Below, piece by piece: positions 7,516 through 15,266 of a stretch of DNA of 22,875 nt. The position numbers and the translations under genes were made by a program. The DNA comes from Pseudomonadota bacterium (GTDB lineage: Bacteria; Pseudomonadota; Alphaproteobacteria; Rhizobiales; Devosiaceae): assembly GCA_023431205.1 (NCBI GenBank), contig JAEYXQ010000069.1:1-22875 (forward strand). Reading direction: 5' to 3'. Below the pieces are notes generated by a model. The model ran no database searches. It was given only the letters and a program-made list of their open reading frames with translations, and was not told the origin of the DNA. Positions within the stretch are counted from its first letter, which is position 1; each line of letters starts with the position of its first letter.

Positions 7516-8055
7516 TCAGCCGACTTGCTGGAAGAGGCCGGGGTAGGTGGCGGCGAAACCGTCGCTGTCGACTTCGAGCAGACGCTCGAAATTGTCGGGT
7601 CCCTGGTAGCGGAAGTGGCCGGGGTCGATGCGGGTGTAGATCTGTTCCTGGCGCTCGACGGTCATGGCGTCGCCATCGATCCAGGCCATGGCAAAACGCT
7701 GCGGCTGGCCGTCGGTCCAGTCGGTGCGCCAGATCGGCAGCGAGTTGGTGAGCGGGGTGGGCCAGAGATCGATGTCGATGCAGCCGCGCAGTGACGGCAG
7801 CGGTTCGGCGCGATCGTCGCTCCAGCCGCCAGCGCCGTCGGAGAAGAGTTCGAGGACCTTGCCGTCGGTGCGCTCGATCCGGACGGTGCGGACATGGCCG
7901 GCGTCGTCGAGCTTGAGGCGGTAGAACAGGCCGTACCCGGCGGTGATGATGGTGCCGCGAATGCGGGTGTCGCGGCCATTGGCGACCACGTGGCAGTGCT
8001 CGAGCGTGCCGGTGTCGCCGAGGCCCTGCCAGCGTCGTTGCGCGTTGAGGATCAT
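7516..8055 (-). CDS. Putative glycolipid-binding family protein (PF06475-like)
   Basis: A 179-residue cytoplasmic protein, with no signal peptide, when started at the ATG at 8055 (MILNAQRRW). An in-frame upstream start at 8130 would overlap the preceding gene by 79 bases and adds a low-complexity PRHHPPHPG-type extension. The segment GCIDIDLWPTPLTNSLPIWR (about 91-110), the later tyrosine-rich FRYQGPDNFERLLEVD and the C-terminal YPGLFQ match what I know of the family named putative glycolipid-binding. As I recall, a Pseudomonas member of that family has a fold like the lipoprotein carriers LolA/LolB. No ligand can be inferred from sequence. The start overlaps the stop of the exported protein gene (ATGA at 8052-8055), so the two are coupled. 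Confidence 0.75.
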   Translation of the reverse strand: MILNAQRRWQGLGDTGTLEHCHVVANGRDTRIRGTIITAGYGLFYRLKLDDAGHVRTVRIERTDGKVLELFSDGAGGWSDDRAEPLPSLRGCIDIDLWPTPLTNSLPIWRTDWTDGQPQRFAMAWIDGDAMTVERQEQIYTRIDPGHFRYQGPDNFERLLEVDSDGFAATYPGLFQQVG

Positions 8056-8609
8056 GGCAGGGTGATGCCGTCCCGGATGCGGCGGATGGTGTCGAGGTCG
8101 GTTGGGAGGTTTTCCGCGCGGGTCGTGCAACTGAGGGTCGTTCGTCCGGAGGGGGCGTCGAAGAGGGACACGACGTGGACGAGGCTCGTTGCATCGCCGT
8201 CGGGCGTGCGCATGGTGAACTGGTGGCCGGGCACATCGGCCAGGGTGATGGGCTCGTCGGACATTTCGAACTTACGGCCGTAGTGCTCGACCATCGGATC
8301 GATGGTGGCGCGGTCGCGGACGCGGGCGTTGAGCTCGTCCTGGGTCAGGGCGGCGTTGTCGCTGCGCTGGTCCAGGGTGACGACGCAGTTCGGCGGGGGC
8401 GGGTTGCGGATGTCGGTCGTGGTGTCGCGGAACACGCCGACGGCGAAGGCGGCCTGCGTCGAGTAGATCCCGGCGAGGTCGACGACGACGAAGCCGGCGG
8501 GCGGCGTGACCGCGTGGCCGGTGGGCGGGTGTTCGAACCGGGTGATGCTGACAAAACCGCACAGCAGCAGCGCGGCCGGCAGGATGGCTAGTCTGGCAAT
8601 TGCGACCAT
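8052..8609 (-). CDS. Exported protein of unknown function
   Basis: A 185-residue protein I do not recognise. The N-terminus has a basic start and hydrophobic stretch (MVAIARLAILPAALLLCGF) consistent with a signal peptide or signal anchor. A cysteine follows at 17, but the preceding LLL does not fit a canonical lipobox, which wants G, A or S just before the cysteine, so lipoprotein status is doubtful. The mature part is about 160 residues, mostly polar, with segments resembling small periplasmic mixed alpha/beta proteins. The start is preceded by GGAGG at 7 bases. It lies after the gap terminator and is translationally coupled to the glycolipid-binding family gene, which suggests a joint role with a lipid-like ligand. 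That role is inference only. Confidence 0.7.
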   Translation of the reverse strand: MVAIARLAILPAALLLCGFVSITRFEHPPTGHAVTPPAGFVVVDLAGIYSTQAAFAVGVFRDTTTDIRNPPPPNCVVTLDQRSDNAALTQDELNARVRDRATIDPMVEHYGRKFEMSDEPITLADVPGHQFTMRTPDGDATSLVHVVSLFDAPSGRTTLSCTTRAENLPTDLDTIRRIRDGITLP

Positions 8610-8657
8610 GGCAGAACCTCCGCTAGCCCTTCCTGCTTAGCCGATGACCGCGGCAAC

Positions 8658-8684
8658 AAAAAGGGGCGCTCGCTGGCGCCCCTT
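8658..8684 (-). terminator. Intrinsic terminator after gap
   Basis: On the minus strand, AAGGGGCGC (8676-8684) and GCGCCCCTT (8661-8669) make a perfect 9-bp stem with a 6-base loop, ending in TTTTT (T-run 8658-8662). It starts 23 bases after the gap stop codon and should strongly separate tkt-gap from the genes that follow. Confidence 0.9.
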
Positions 8685-8707
8685 CTCAGATGCGATGTCG
8701 TTCCGGC

Positions 8708-9715
8708 TCAGAGGGTCCTGGCCAGGGCCGCGGTGACGTCGGCCATGCGGTTGGAGAAGCCCCACTCGTTGTCGTACCAGCCCATGATGTTCACGAAGTT
8801 GCCGTCCATGACCTTGGTCTGGTCGAGCAGGATGGTGGACGAGTGCGGGTCGTGGTTGAGGTCGGACGACACCAGCGGGTGGCGGGTATAGGTCATGACG
8901 CTCTTGAGGGCGCCGTCGGAGGCGGCGACGAGGGCGTCGTTGACCTCCTGGGCGGTGACGTTGCGCTTGGCGATGAACTTGAGGTCGACCAGCGACACGT
9001 TCGGGGTCGGCACGCGGATGGAGATGCCGTCGAGCTTGCCCTTGAGTTCGGGCAGCACCAGGCCGATGGCCTTGGCGGCGCCGGTCGAGGTCGGGATCTG
9101 CGACAGGGCGGCGGCGCGGGCGCGGTAGAGGTCCTTGTGCATGGTGTCGAGCGTCGGCTGATCACCGGTATAGGAATGGATGGTGGTCATCATTCCCTTT
9201 TCGATGCCGAAGCTGTCGTTCATCACCTTGGCCATGGGAGCGAGGCAATTGGTGGTGCACGAGCCGTTGGAGATGACCACGTGCTCCTTGGCCAGCTGGT
9301 CGTGGTTGATGCCGTAGACCACGGTCAGGTCGGCGCCATCGCCGGGGGCGGAGATGATGACCTTCCTGGCGCCAGCGGTGAGGTGGGCCGAGGCCTTCTC
9401 CTTGGAGGTGAAGATGCCGGTGCATTCGAGCACGATGTCGACACCGAGCTCCTTGTGCGGCAGCTGGGCCGGATCGCGAACTGCCGTGACCTTGAACTTC
9501 TGGTTGGCGGTGGTGATCACGTCGCCATCGACCACGACCTCGTGCGGGAACTTGCCGTGCACGCTGTCGTAGCGGAGCAGGTGGGCGTTGGTTTCAACGG
9601 GGCCGAGATCGTTGACGGCGACGACTTCGATGTCGGTGCGGCCGGACTCAACGATGGCGCGGAGAATGTTGCGGCCGATGCGGCCGAAGCCGTTGATGGC
9701 GACGCGGACTGCCAT
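8708..9715 (-). CDS. gap: Glyceraldehyde-3-phosphate dehydrogenase, type I
   Basis: A 335-residue enzyme catalysing NAD-dependent oxidative phosphorylation of glyceraldehyde 3-phosphate. Visible: the Rossmann motif INGFGRIGR (8-15), AVNDLG at about 33-38 whose aspartate favours NAD over NADP, the active site SNGSCTTNCLAP with the catalytic C153, and its partner H180 in TTIHSYTG. The C-terminal part, with YDNEWGFSNRM, is complete. The Shine-Dalgarno AGGAG is 8 bases upstream and forms the 3' half of a small inverted repeat (9725-9736). The gene follows tkt by 47 bases on the same strand and is probably cotranscribed with it, ending at the terminator at 8658-8684. Confidence 0.97.
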   Translation of the reverse strand: MAVRVAINGFGRIGRNILRAIVESGRTDIEVVAVNDLGPVETNAHLLRYDSVHGKFPHEVVVDGDVITTANQKFKVTAVRDPAQLPHKELGVDIVLECTGIFTSKEKASAHLTAGARKVIISAPGDGADLTVVYGINHDQLAKEHVVISNGSCTTNCLAPMAKVMNDSFGIEKGMMTTIHSYTGDQPTLDTMHKDLYRARAAALSQIPTSTGAAKAIGLVLPELKGKLDGISIRVPTPNVSLVDLKFIAKRNVTAQEVNDALVAASDGALKSVMTYTRHPLVSSDLNHDPHSSTILLDQTKVMDGNFVNIMGWYDNEWGFSNRMADVTAALARTL

Positions 9716-9762
9716 GTCTTGACGCTCCTGAAGGAGAAATTGGGAGGGAGGGCGCGGGTCTC

Positions 9763-11733
9763 TTACAACTGCGCCGTCACGGCTTCAACCACGGCTTTCG
9801 GCGTGATGCCGAAGTGTTCGTAGAGCTTGTCGATCGGGCCGGAGGCGCCGAAGGAGTTCATGCCCACGAAGCGGCCCTTGTCGCCGAGCAGCTTGTTCCA
9901 GCTCATCTCGATGCCGGCCTCGACGGCGACACGCGCCTTGGCCTTGCCGATGATCTCGGCGCGATAGGCGTCGGACTGCTGCGCGAAGAGCTCCATCGAG
10001 GGCACCGAAACCACGCGGGCGGAGACGCCCTGCTCGGTGAGTTGCTTCTGGGCTTCGACGGCGATCGCCACTTCGGAGCCGGTGGCGAAGATGACGGCAT
10101 CGGCGTCGGCATCGCCGGCAATGGTGTAGGCGCCCTTGGCGGCCCGGTTCTCGGCGGAGAACTCGGTGCGCAGGGCCGGCAGGTTCTGGCGGGATAGGGC
10201 GAGGATGGAGGGAGCACTGGCTTCAAGCGCCAGCTCCCAGCACTCGGCGGCTTCCATGGCGTCGGCCGGACGGAAGACCAGCAGGCCCAGAATGGCGCGA
10301 AGCGCGGAGAGGTGTTCCACCGGCTGGTGGGTCGGGCCGTCTTCGCCGAGACCGATGGAGTCATGGGTCATGACATAGACGACGCGCTGGCCCATCAGCG
10401 CCGACAGGCGGATGGCGGGGCGGGCATAGTCGGTGAACACCATGAAGGTGCCGCCATAGGGGATCAGCCCGCCATGGAGCGCCACGCCGTTCATGGCCGC
10501 AGCCATCTCGTGCTCGCGGATGCCGTACATCATGTAGCGACCGAGGCGATTGTCGGCCTGGAAGGGCAGGGTCTCGGGGGTGTTAGTAAGGTTGGAGTGG
10601 GTCAGGTCGGCCGAGCCGGCAAGCGTCTCGGGAACCACCTTGTTGATGACTTCGAGGGCCATCTGCGAGGACTTACGGGTCGCCACCTTCGGCTTGTCGG
10701 CGGCGAGCTTCTGCTTGTACTCGGCCATGGCGGCGGCGAAGCCGGACGGCAGCGTGCCGGCCATGCGGCGGGTGAACTCGTCCTTTTTGTCAGACGCGGA
10801 GAGGCGGGACTCCCACTCGCCGCGCAGGTTCTGCGAGCGCTTGCCGGCGGCGCGCCAGCTGTCGAGGATGTTGGCCGGGATCTCGAAGGCGGGATAGGTG
10901 ATGCCAAGGGCTTCCTTGGCCCCGGCCAGTTCCTCGGCCCCGAGAGGAGCGCCATGAACCTTCTCGGTGCCGGCCTTCTTGGGGGCGCCGAAACCAATGG
11001 TGGTCTTGGCAGCGATCAGGGTCGGGCGGTCCGAGGTCTTGGCGGCGAGCAGCGCCTTCTCGATGGCGTCCTGGTCATGGCCGTCGATCTCGATGGTGTT
11101 CCAGCCCACAGCCTTGAAGCGGGCAATCTGGTCGGTGGAGTCGGCGTTCGACACCTTGCCGTCGATGGTGATGTTGTTGTTGTCCCAGATCACCACCAGC
11201 TTGTTGAGCTTGAGGTGGCCGGCCAGCGAGATGGCTTCCTGGGAAATGCCTTCCATGAGGCAGCCGTCACCGGCGAGCACGTAAGTGTAGTGGTCGACGA
11301 GGTCGGCGCCGAACTCGGCCGCCAGCTTGGCTTCGGCAACGGCAAAACCGACGGAGTTGGCAAGACCCTGGCCGAGCGGACCAGTGGTGGTTTCGATGCC
11401 GGTGGCGTGGCCGAACTCAGGGTGACCGGCGGTCCTGGCGCCGATCTGGCGGAAGTTCTTCACTTCATCAATGGTCATGTCCTCGTAGCCGAGCAGGTAG
11501 AGCGCGGAATAAAGGAGCATCGAGCCGTGGCCGGCGGAGAGGATGAAGCGATCGCGATCCGGCCAGTGCGGCTGGGACGGATCGAACTTCATCACCTTGG
11601 TGAACAGGACGGTGGCGATGTCCGCGCAGCCCATGGGCAGGCCCGGGTGGCCGGAGTTGGCTTTCTCGACGGCATCCATCGCAAGCGAGCGGATGGCATT
11701 GGCCAGTTCGTTCTGCTGGGCAGTATTCGGCAT
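9763..11733 (-). CDS. tkt: Transketolase
   Basis: A 656-residue thiamine-diphosphate enzyme moving two-carbon units between sugar phosphates in the non-oxidative pentose phosphate pathway. Markers: ANSGHPGLPMG near the N-terminus, SAGHGSML, the TPP-binding GDGCLMEG...NKLVVIWDNNN segment, GREHE-type motif here as GIREHEMAAAMNG, THDSIGLGEDGPTHQPVEHL, and the C-terminal domain with FGASGPIDKLYEHFGIT. I took the ATG at 11733 (MPNTAQQNEL). The frame is open up to 11859, but the extra 42 residues are proline-rich and not transketolase-like. The length matches the family. It is the first gene of the minus-strand cluster and is divergent from the DUF4164/zapA pair. Confidence 0.96.
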   Translation of the reverse strand: MPNTAQQNELANAIRSLAMDAVEKANSGHPGLPMGCADIATVLFTKVMKFDPSQPHWPDRDRFILSAGHGSMLLYSALYLLGYEDMTIDEVKNFRQIGARTAGHPEFGHATGIETTTGPLGQGLANSVGFAVAEAKLAAEFGADLVDHYTYVLAGDGCLMEGISQEAISLAGHLKLNKLVVIWDNNNITIDGKVSNADSTDQIARFKAVGWNTIEIDGHDQDAIEKALLAAKTSDRPTLIAAKTTIGFGAPKKAGTEKVHGAPLGAEELAGAKEALGITYPAFEIPANILDSWRAAGKRSQNLRGEWESRLSASDKKDEFTRRMAGTLPSGFAAAMAEYKQKLAADKPKVATRKSSQMALEVINKVVPETLAGSADLTHSNLTNTPETLPFQADNRLGRYMMYGIREHEMAAAMNGVALHGGLIPYGGTFMVFTDYARPAIRLSALMGQRVVYVMTHDSIGLGEDGPTHQPVEHLSALRAILGLLVFRPADAMEAAECWELALEASAPSILALSRQNLPALRTEFSAENRAAKGAYTIAGDADADAVIFATGSEVAIAVEAQKQLTEQGVSARVVSVPSMELFAQQSDAYRAEIIGKAKARVAVEAGIEMSWNKLLGDKGRFVGMNSFGASGPIDKLYEHFGITPKAVVEAVTAQL

Positions 11734-11763
11734 GTGCGAGCGCTTTCGTCGGGACTGTTCGGC

Positions 11764-11792
11764 GGGAGCGATGGCGGGGGGCGCCTCCTCCC
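11764..11792 (-). promoter_or_regulatory. Stem-loop in the tkt leader
   Basis: GGGAG (11764-11768) pairs CTCCC (11788-11792), and inside it GGCG (11773-11776) pairs CGCC (11782-11785), leaving a small internal loop and a 5-base loop. It lies 31 bases before the tkt start. In DNA this GC-rich such a stem may be chance. Confidence 0.3.
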
Positions 11793-11807
11793 AAAAGGCG
11801 GGTTTAG

Positions 11808-11835
11808 GGCATAACAGGTTCGGTTTGCCTGTCAA
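11808..11835 (-). promoter_or_regulatory. Candidate tkt promoter
   Basis: A perfect TTGACA (-35, at 11830-11835 on the minus strand) is followed after 16 bases by TATGCC (11808-11813), matching the -10 at its first three positions. The resulting leader would be about 70 bases. The strong -35 and the position in the divergent gap support it; the -10 is weak. Confidence 0.4.
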
Positions 11836-11911
11836 TGACGGGCCCGGCCGCGGTTGCAAAGGCCGCAGCGCTGGGGCAGGCTGAAACAGCGGAGTCGCGT
11901 GGGCGAGTGCA

Positions 11912-12199
11912 ATGGATCAGGGCGAACTGGAAGACGGCTTGGCGGCGGCAACGGCGCGGTTCGATCGCGCCCTCGGCCGGCTGGACCAGAGCGTCCGCGA
12001 CCTCAGTGCGCGGCTGAGGCAACAGCAGCGGATCGAAGTCGATACGCAGCGGCTGGTGCATGAGCGGGCGCGCCTCGCCACCGAACTCGACAAGACCGCC
12101 GCGCGCGCCAAGCGGCTGGACGACAGCGCCCACGAGGTCTCGCGCCGGCTGGTCGAGGCCATGGAGACGGTGCGCGCCGTCCTTGCCAAGGCGGAGTAG
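11912..12199 (+). CDS. DUF4164 family coiled-coil protein
   Basis: A 95-residue, highly charged, alanine/arginine/leucine-rich protein that should be almost entirely one coiled coil, with heptad-like spacing across RLDQSVRDLSARLRQQQR and the LVHERARLATELD part. The small DUF4164 family occurs in Rhizobiales directly before zapA, which is the arrangement here (3 bases between the genes). No biochemical function is known to me. Coupling to zapA suggests a role in cell division, by association only. The start has no strong Shine-Dalgarno. I found no convincing promoter in the 178-base gap to tkt on this strand. Confidence 0.8.
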   Translation: MDQGELEDGLAAATARFDRALGRLDQSVRDLSARLRQQQRIEVDTQRLVHERARLATELDKTAARAKRLDDSAHEVSRRLVEAMETVRAVLAKAE

Positions 12200-12202
12200 C
12201 CA

Positions 12203-12580
12203 ATGCCCGAAGTCAATGTCGAGATAAATGGCCGGCGCTATCGCATGGCCTGCGAGGACGGCCAGCAGCAGCATCTGATCGGCCTCGCCAAGCGCTTCAA
12301 CGACCAGGTCGAGGGTCTCAAAGGTGCTGTCGGCGAGATCGGTGACAACCGGTTGACGGTAATGGCGGGCATCGCCGTGCTCGATGAACTGGCCGAGGCC
12401 GAGCGCCGCATCCGTGCCCTCGAAGAGCAGGTCGGGGAGCTGACCCGCGCCGGGCAGGAGATCGCCAGCGAATACGAGGAGCTCGAGCAGCAGTTCGCCG
12501 GACGGCTGGCCACGGCGGCGGCGACGCTCGAGGGGGTTGCCGCAACACTGGACGCCGCGGCGCCCCTGTCGCAGTCCTAA
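12203..12580 (+). CDS. zapA: Cell division protein ZapA
   Basis: A 125-residue regulator that binds FtsZ and bundles its filaments at the division ring. The N-terminal beta-rich domain has the typical VNVEINGRRYRMACEDGQQQHL opening to LAKRFN, then IGDNRLTVMAGIAVLDEL, followed by a coiled coil at about 70-100 and an alanine-rich tail. The Shine-Dalgarno GGAG overlaps the end of the DUF4164 gene. In many proteobacteria zapA is followed at once by the 6S RNA gene and 5-formyltetrahydrofolate cyclo-ligase. Here those are 2.7 kb away, behind two minus-strand genes. The stop codon overlaps that of the convergent antiporter gene (shared bases 12578-12579). Confidence 0.9.
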   Translation: MPEVNVEINGRRYRMACEDGQQQHLIGLAKRFNDQVEGLKGAVGEIGDNRLTVMAGIAVLDELAEAERRIRALEEQVGELTRAGQEIASEYEELEQQFAGRLATAAATLEGVAATLDAAAPLSQS

Positions 12581-14172
12581 CGCGACGCGGCGTCGCTGGC
12601 GGCGATGCTGTCGATAAAGGCTTGTTCAAGGTCGAGCTTTTCCAGCATCTCCCGCACGATGGTGTCATCCAGTTCCAGTTTGTCGCGCGCCTGAACCAGG
12701 CGTTTGCGGCGCTCGGCGAGCAGCAATTGGCCAAGTGCCAGTGCTTCGTCAGTGTCGGGATCGGCCGCGGCCTGCATCTGGTGTTCGTCAGACCGCAGGC
12801 GTTTCTCCATCTGTGCTGCCAGGCGGCTGCCGGCGTGGCCGGGATGGGAGGCACGATACCCGGCAAGGACCGAGAGTGCAGCTTCACGGATCATCGCCTC
12901 GGCGCGTTGGCGCTGCTCGGCGGCAAAGCGGCCGTGATCGGGGTCATCAAGCTGGAGGCGGCTGATAAGCCAGGGCAGGGAAAGACCCTGGATCAGCAGC
13001 GTCGCCACGGTGACGAGGAAGGCGATGGAAATGATCGCCTCGCGATCCGGGAAGTCCGTTCCACCGCTGACCAGCAGCGGGGTGCCGGCTGCGGCAGCAA
13101 GGGTGACGACGCCGCGCATGCCGGTGAACGACAGGACCGTGAGTTCTGACCAGGAGAAGGGCTTCACCGCTGCGGCCCTGTGGCGGCGCCGCCAGCGCAT
13201 GACGCTTGCCGTGCCGAAGACCCAGGCGAAGCGGACAGCAACGATGGCGGCAAACACCGCGGCGGTGGCGAGCAGCAGTTCGCCGAGGTCGTAGCCGTCC
13301 TCGGCGGCGGCAGTGACGACAAAACGCAGTTGCAGGCCGATATAAGCGAAGACGAAGGTCTCGAGCAGCGTATCGACTGTCCGCCAGAACCCCTGTTCCT
13401 GAAGGCGCTGCCGGTAGCCGGCCTGAACGGCATGGTGACCGATGGTGAAGCCAGCAGCCACGACCGCCAGGACGCCGGAGGCGTGCAGTTCTTCTGCCAC
13501 CAGATAGGCAGCAAAGGGCACAAGCACGGTCATGGCAGTGGCCAGAGCTGCGTTGTCGAGGCGGTGATTGGCCCATTGCGCCAGATTGCCGATGAGCAGG
13601 CCAATGACGATGCCGACGCCCGCCGCATAGAGGAAGTAGATCGGGACGTTGTCGATGAAGGCATGGGTGCCGGTGGCCATCGCCACCAGCACGGCAAACA
13701 GGGTCAGAGCCGCGGCGTCGTTGATCAGGCTTTCGCCCTTCAGCACCGTCATCAGGCCGACCGGCAGTCCCGCCCGCCGTCCAATGGTGATGGCGGTCAC
13801 CGCATCGGGCGGAGCGACGACTACCCCCAGGATCAGAGCGGTGAGCGGCAGCATGTCGGGCAGGACCAGCATGGCGGCGCCCGCGGCGACAAAGGTGGTG
13901 GCGAAGACCAGTAACACACCGAGACTGACGATGGCGCCGGCGCGGCGGCGGAACTCGGCGAAGCTGAAGTCGCGGGCGGCCGAGAACAGCATCGGTGGCA
14001 GCACGATGCCGAGGATGAACTCAGGATCGAGTTCGAGATGAGGAATGCCGGGGATGAAGGAGGCTGCCAGGGCAACGACGGCCACAACCAGGGCGGGCTG
14101 GCCGCCGCGGCGCTCGGCGACGGCACTCAGGGCGATGGCAACGACAACAACGACGAGGACGAAGGCGAACAC
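12577..14172 (-). CDS. Na+/H+ antiporter, CPA1 family
   Basis: A 531-residue inner-membrane protein starting at a GTG codon. About 11-12 hydrophobic segments fill residues 1-410, followed by a charged cytoplasmic helical tail of about 120 residues. Family signatures: VVVAPPDAVTAITIGRR around 117-133, with the aspartate of the ion-binding helix, and LKGESLINDAAALTLF around 144-160, corresponding to the conserved GESLxND motif of CPA1 exchangers (NhaP/YjcE-type and NHE). The likely job is exchange of sodium or potassium for protons in pH and salt homeostasis; the ion is not decidable from sequence. It begins 24 bases after the lytic transglycosylase stop on the same strand, so the two are probably one operon, and it ends overlapping the zapA stop. 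Confidence 0.88.
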   Translation of the reverse strand: MFAFVLVVVVVAIALSAVAERRGGQPALVVAVVALAASFIPGIPHLELDPEFILGIVLPPMLFSAARDFSFAEFRRRAGAIVSLGVLLVFATTFVAAGAAMLVLPDMLPLTALILGVVVAPPDAVTAITIGRRAGLPVGLMTVLKGESLINDAAALTLFAVLVAMATGTHAFIDNVPIYFLYAAGVGIVIGLLIGNLAQWANHRLDNAALATAMTVLVPFAAYLVAEELHASGVLAVVAAGFTIGHHAVQAGYRQRLQEQGFWRTVDTLLETFVFAYIGLQLRFVVTAAAEDGYDLGELLLATAAVFAAIVAVRFAWVFGTASVMRWRRRHRAAAVKPFSWSELTVLSFTGMRGVVTLAAAAGTPLLVSGGTDFPDREAIISIAFLVTVATLLIQGLSLPWLISRLQLDDPDHGRFAAEQRQRAEAMIREAALSVLAGYRASHPGHAGSRLAAQMEKRLRSDEHQMQAAADPDTDEALALGQLLLAERRKRLVQARDKLELDDTIVREMLEKLDLEQAFIDSIAASDAASR

Positions 14173-14196
14173 CGGGCTTCCCCATGCAGCGCAATG

Positions 14197-15114
14197 CTAG
14201 GGTGAGTTGACCCCGTTGCGCTGCACGATGCAATTGCCACCGTCGGCCAGAAGATCCCTGCAGAAGGCGTTGGCGTCATCGCGGGTGGGGAAGCCGACCT
14301 GTGCCGAATGGCGGATGCGGGTGCCGAGGCTGAGATTGCGCACGGTCACCAGCAGCATCGGGTGGTCGCCGAAGATCGACGGGTGTGCCGCCTGCTGGCG
14401 CTCCCAGGCAGCGCGGGCAATCTCGGCGGAGAAATTCTGCGATATCAGCACGCCCCAGGGCTGCCACTCTCCCGGTGAGCGGCCGAAATCTGGCATCGGC
14501 ACGGCGCGGGCCATGTCCAGGCAGGCCTGGGTGAACGGCTCTTCGGGGTGGAGGGCGTAGTCGACCGGCTCGGGGGCTTCCCCCAGCCAGTACTCGATCG
14601 AGCGACCGGTGATGATGGACACGAAGGCGCGGGTCTCACCGGCGACGCCACCGGCGCCGGCGAGAAGCCGGCCGATCTTGCCCTCGCCGCCGTTGTAGGC
14701 CGCCGCGGCGAGCCCGAGATTGCCGAACTTGCGCGTGAGAGAGCCGAGATATTCGGCGGAGCGGACCAGGGACTCGGCAGGGTGGAAGGGATCGGAGAGG
14801 GAACGCAGGGCGGCGGTGGAGGGCATGAACTGGGCGATTCCCATGGCTCCCGCCGGACTGACCGCCTGTGGATCGAAGCGGCTTTCCTGCCAGATCAGGC
14901 GGGCAAGGAAGCCCTGGGGCAGGCCGTAATAGGGTGCGGCGCGGGCGATGGTGTCGCACACGTCGGCCACGTAGCTTTGCTGCTCGATGCAGACGGAGCC
15001 GCTGCCGAGCTGGGCGCAACGGCGCAGCGAAGCCTCCTCTGCCGGCTCGGCTCGTGACGGAGCCGGTTGGAGCAGGAGCGCGAGAAAGGCGAACAGGACG
15101 AGCAGGGCACGCAT
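14197..15114 (-). CDS. Soluble lytic murein transglycosylase with C-terminal SPOR-like region
   Basis: A 305-residue exported cell-wall enzyme that cleaves the MurNAc-GlcNAc bond of peptidoglycan to give anhydro ends. A signal peptide covers about 1-22 (MRALLVLFAFLALLLQPAPS, then RAE). The SLT goose-lysozyme-like domain spans about 50-200 with the catalytic glutamate E77 in WQESRFDP, then GAMGIAQFMPST and AAYNGGEGK. The last 50 or so residues, around FPTRDDANAFCRDLLADGG, resemble a SPOR-type peptidoglycan-binding repeat, though this is tentative. Four cysteines in the mature part could form disulfides. It sits divergently upstream of the 6S RNA gene and in front of the antiporter. Confidence 0.9.
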   Translation of the reverse strand: MRALLVLFAFLALLLQPAPSRAEPAEEASLRRCAQLGSGSVCIEQQSYVADVCDTIARAAPYYGLPQGFLARLIWQESRFDPQAVSPAGAMGIAQFMPSTAALRSLSDPFHPAESLVRSAEYLGSLTRKFGNLGLAAAAYNGGEGKIGRLLAGAGGVAGETRAFVSIITGRSIEYWLGEAPEPVDYALHPEEPFTQACLDMARAVPMPDFGRSPGEWQPWGVLISQNFSAEIARAAWERQQAAHPSIFGDHPMLLVTVRNLSLGTRIRHSAQVGFPTRDDANAFCRDLLADGGNCIVQRNGVNSP

Positions 15115-15192
15115 GGCAGCACACTATGCAGTGTTTGGCCGCTTCGAGAACCAGTCGACCGAATAAGGCGCGAAGACGTGACCCCGAACCTC

Positions 15193-15205
15193 GGGTACCG
15201 TACCC
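15193..15205. repeat. Perfect palindrome upstream of the 6S RNA gene
   Basis: GGGTAC-C-GTACCC is a 6-bp inverted repeat with one central base, lying about 70 bases before the 6S RNA start and 79 bases before the lytic transglycosylase start on the other strand. It is a plausible operator for a dimeric regulator, but I cannot name one. Confidence 0.4.
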
Positions 15206-15255
15206 CCACTCAGTTTTGATCGGGCGGTGCCCCTTTCGTGCACCACCGAACAGGC

Positions 15256-15261
15256 CTATAT
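15256..15261 (+). promoter_or_regulatory. Probable -10 element of the 6S RNA promoter
   Basis: CTATAT, the common alphaproteobacterial -10 form, lies 6-7 bases before the expected 5' end of the 6S RNA closing stem. The -35 region (about 15233-15239) is a poor match to TTGACA, with CTTTCG at the place. Confidence 0.6.
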
Positions 15262-15266
15262 TCGCC

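Noticed and set aside
8052..8609. Calling the exported protein a lipoprotein
   Set aside because: The cysteine at 17 follows LLL, which lacks the small residue needed before a lipobox cysteine.
11734..11859. 42-residue N-terminal extension of transketolase
   Set aside because: It covers the promoter and leader, is proline-rich, and is not part of the family, which begins near MPNTAQQ at 11733.
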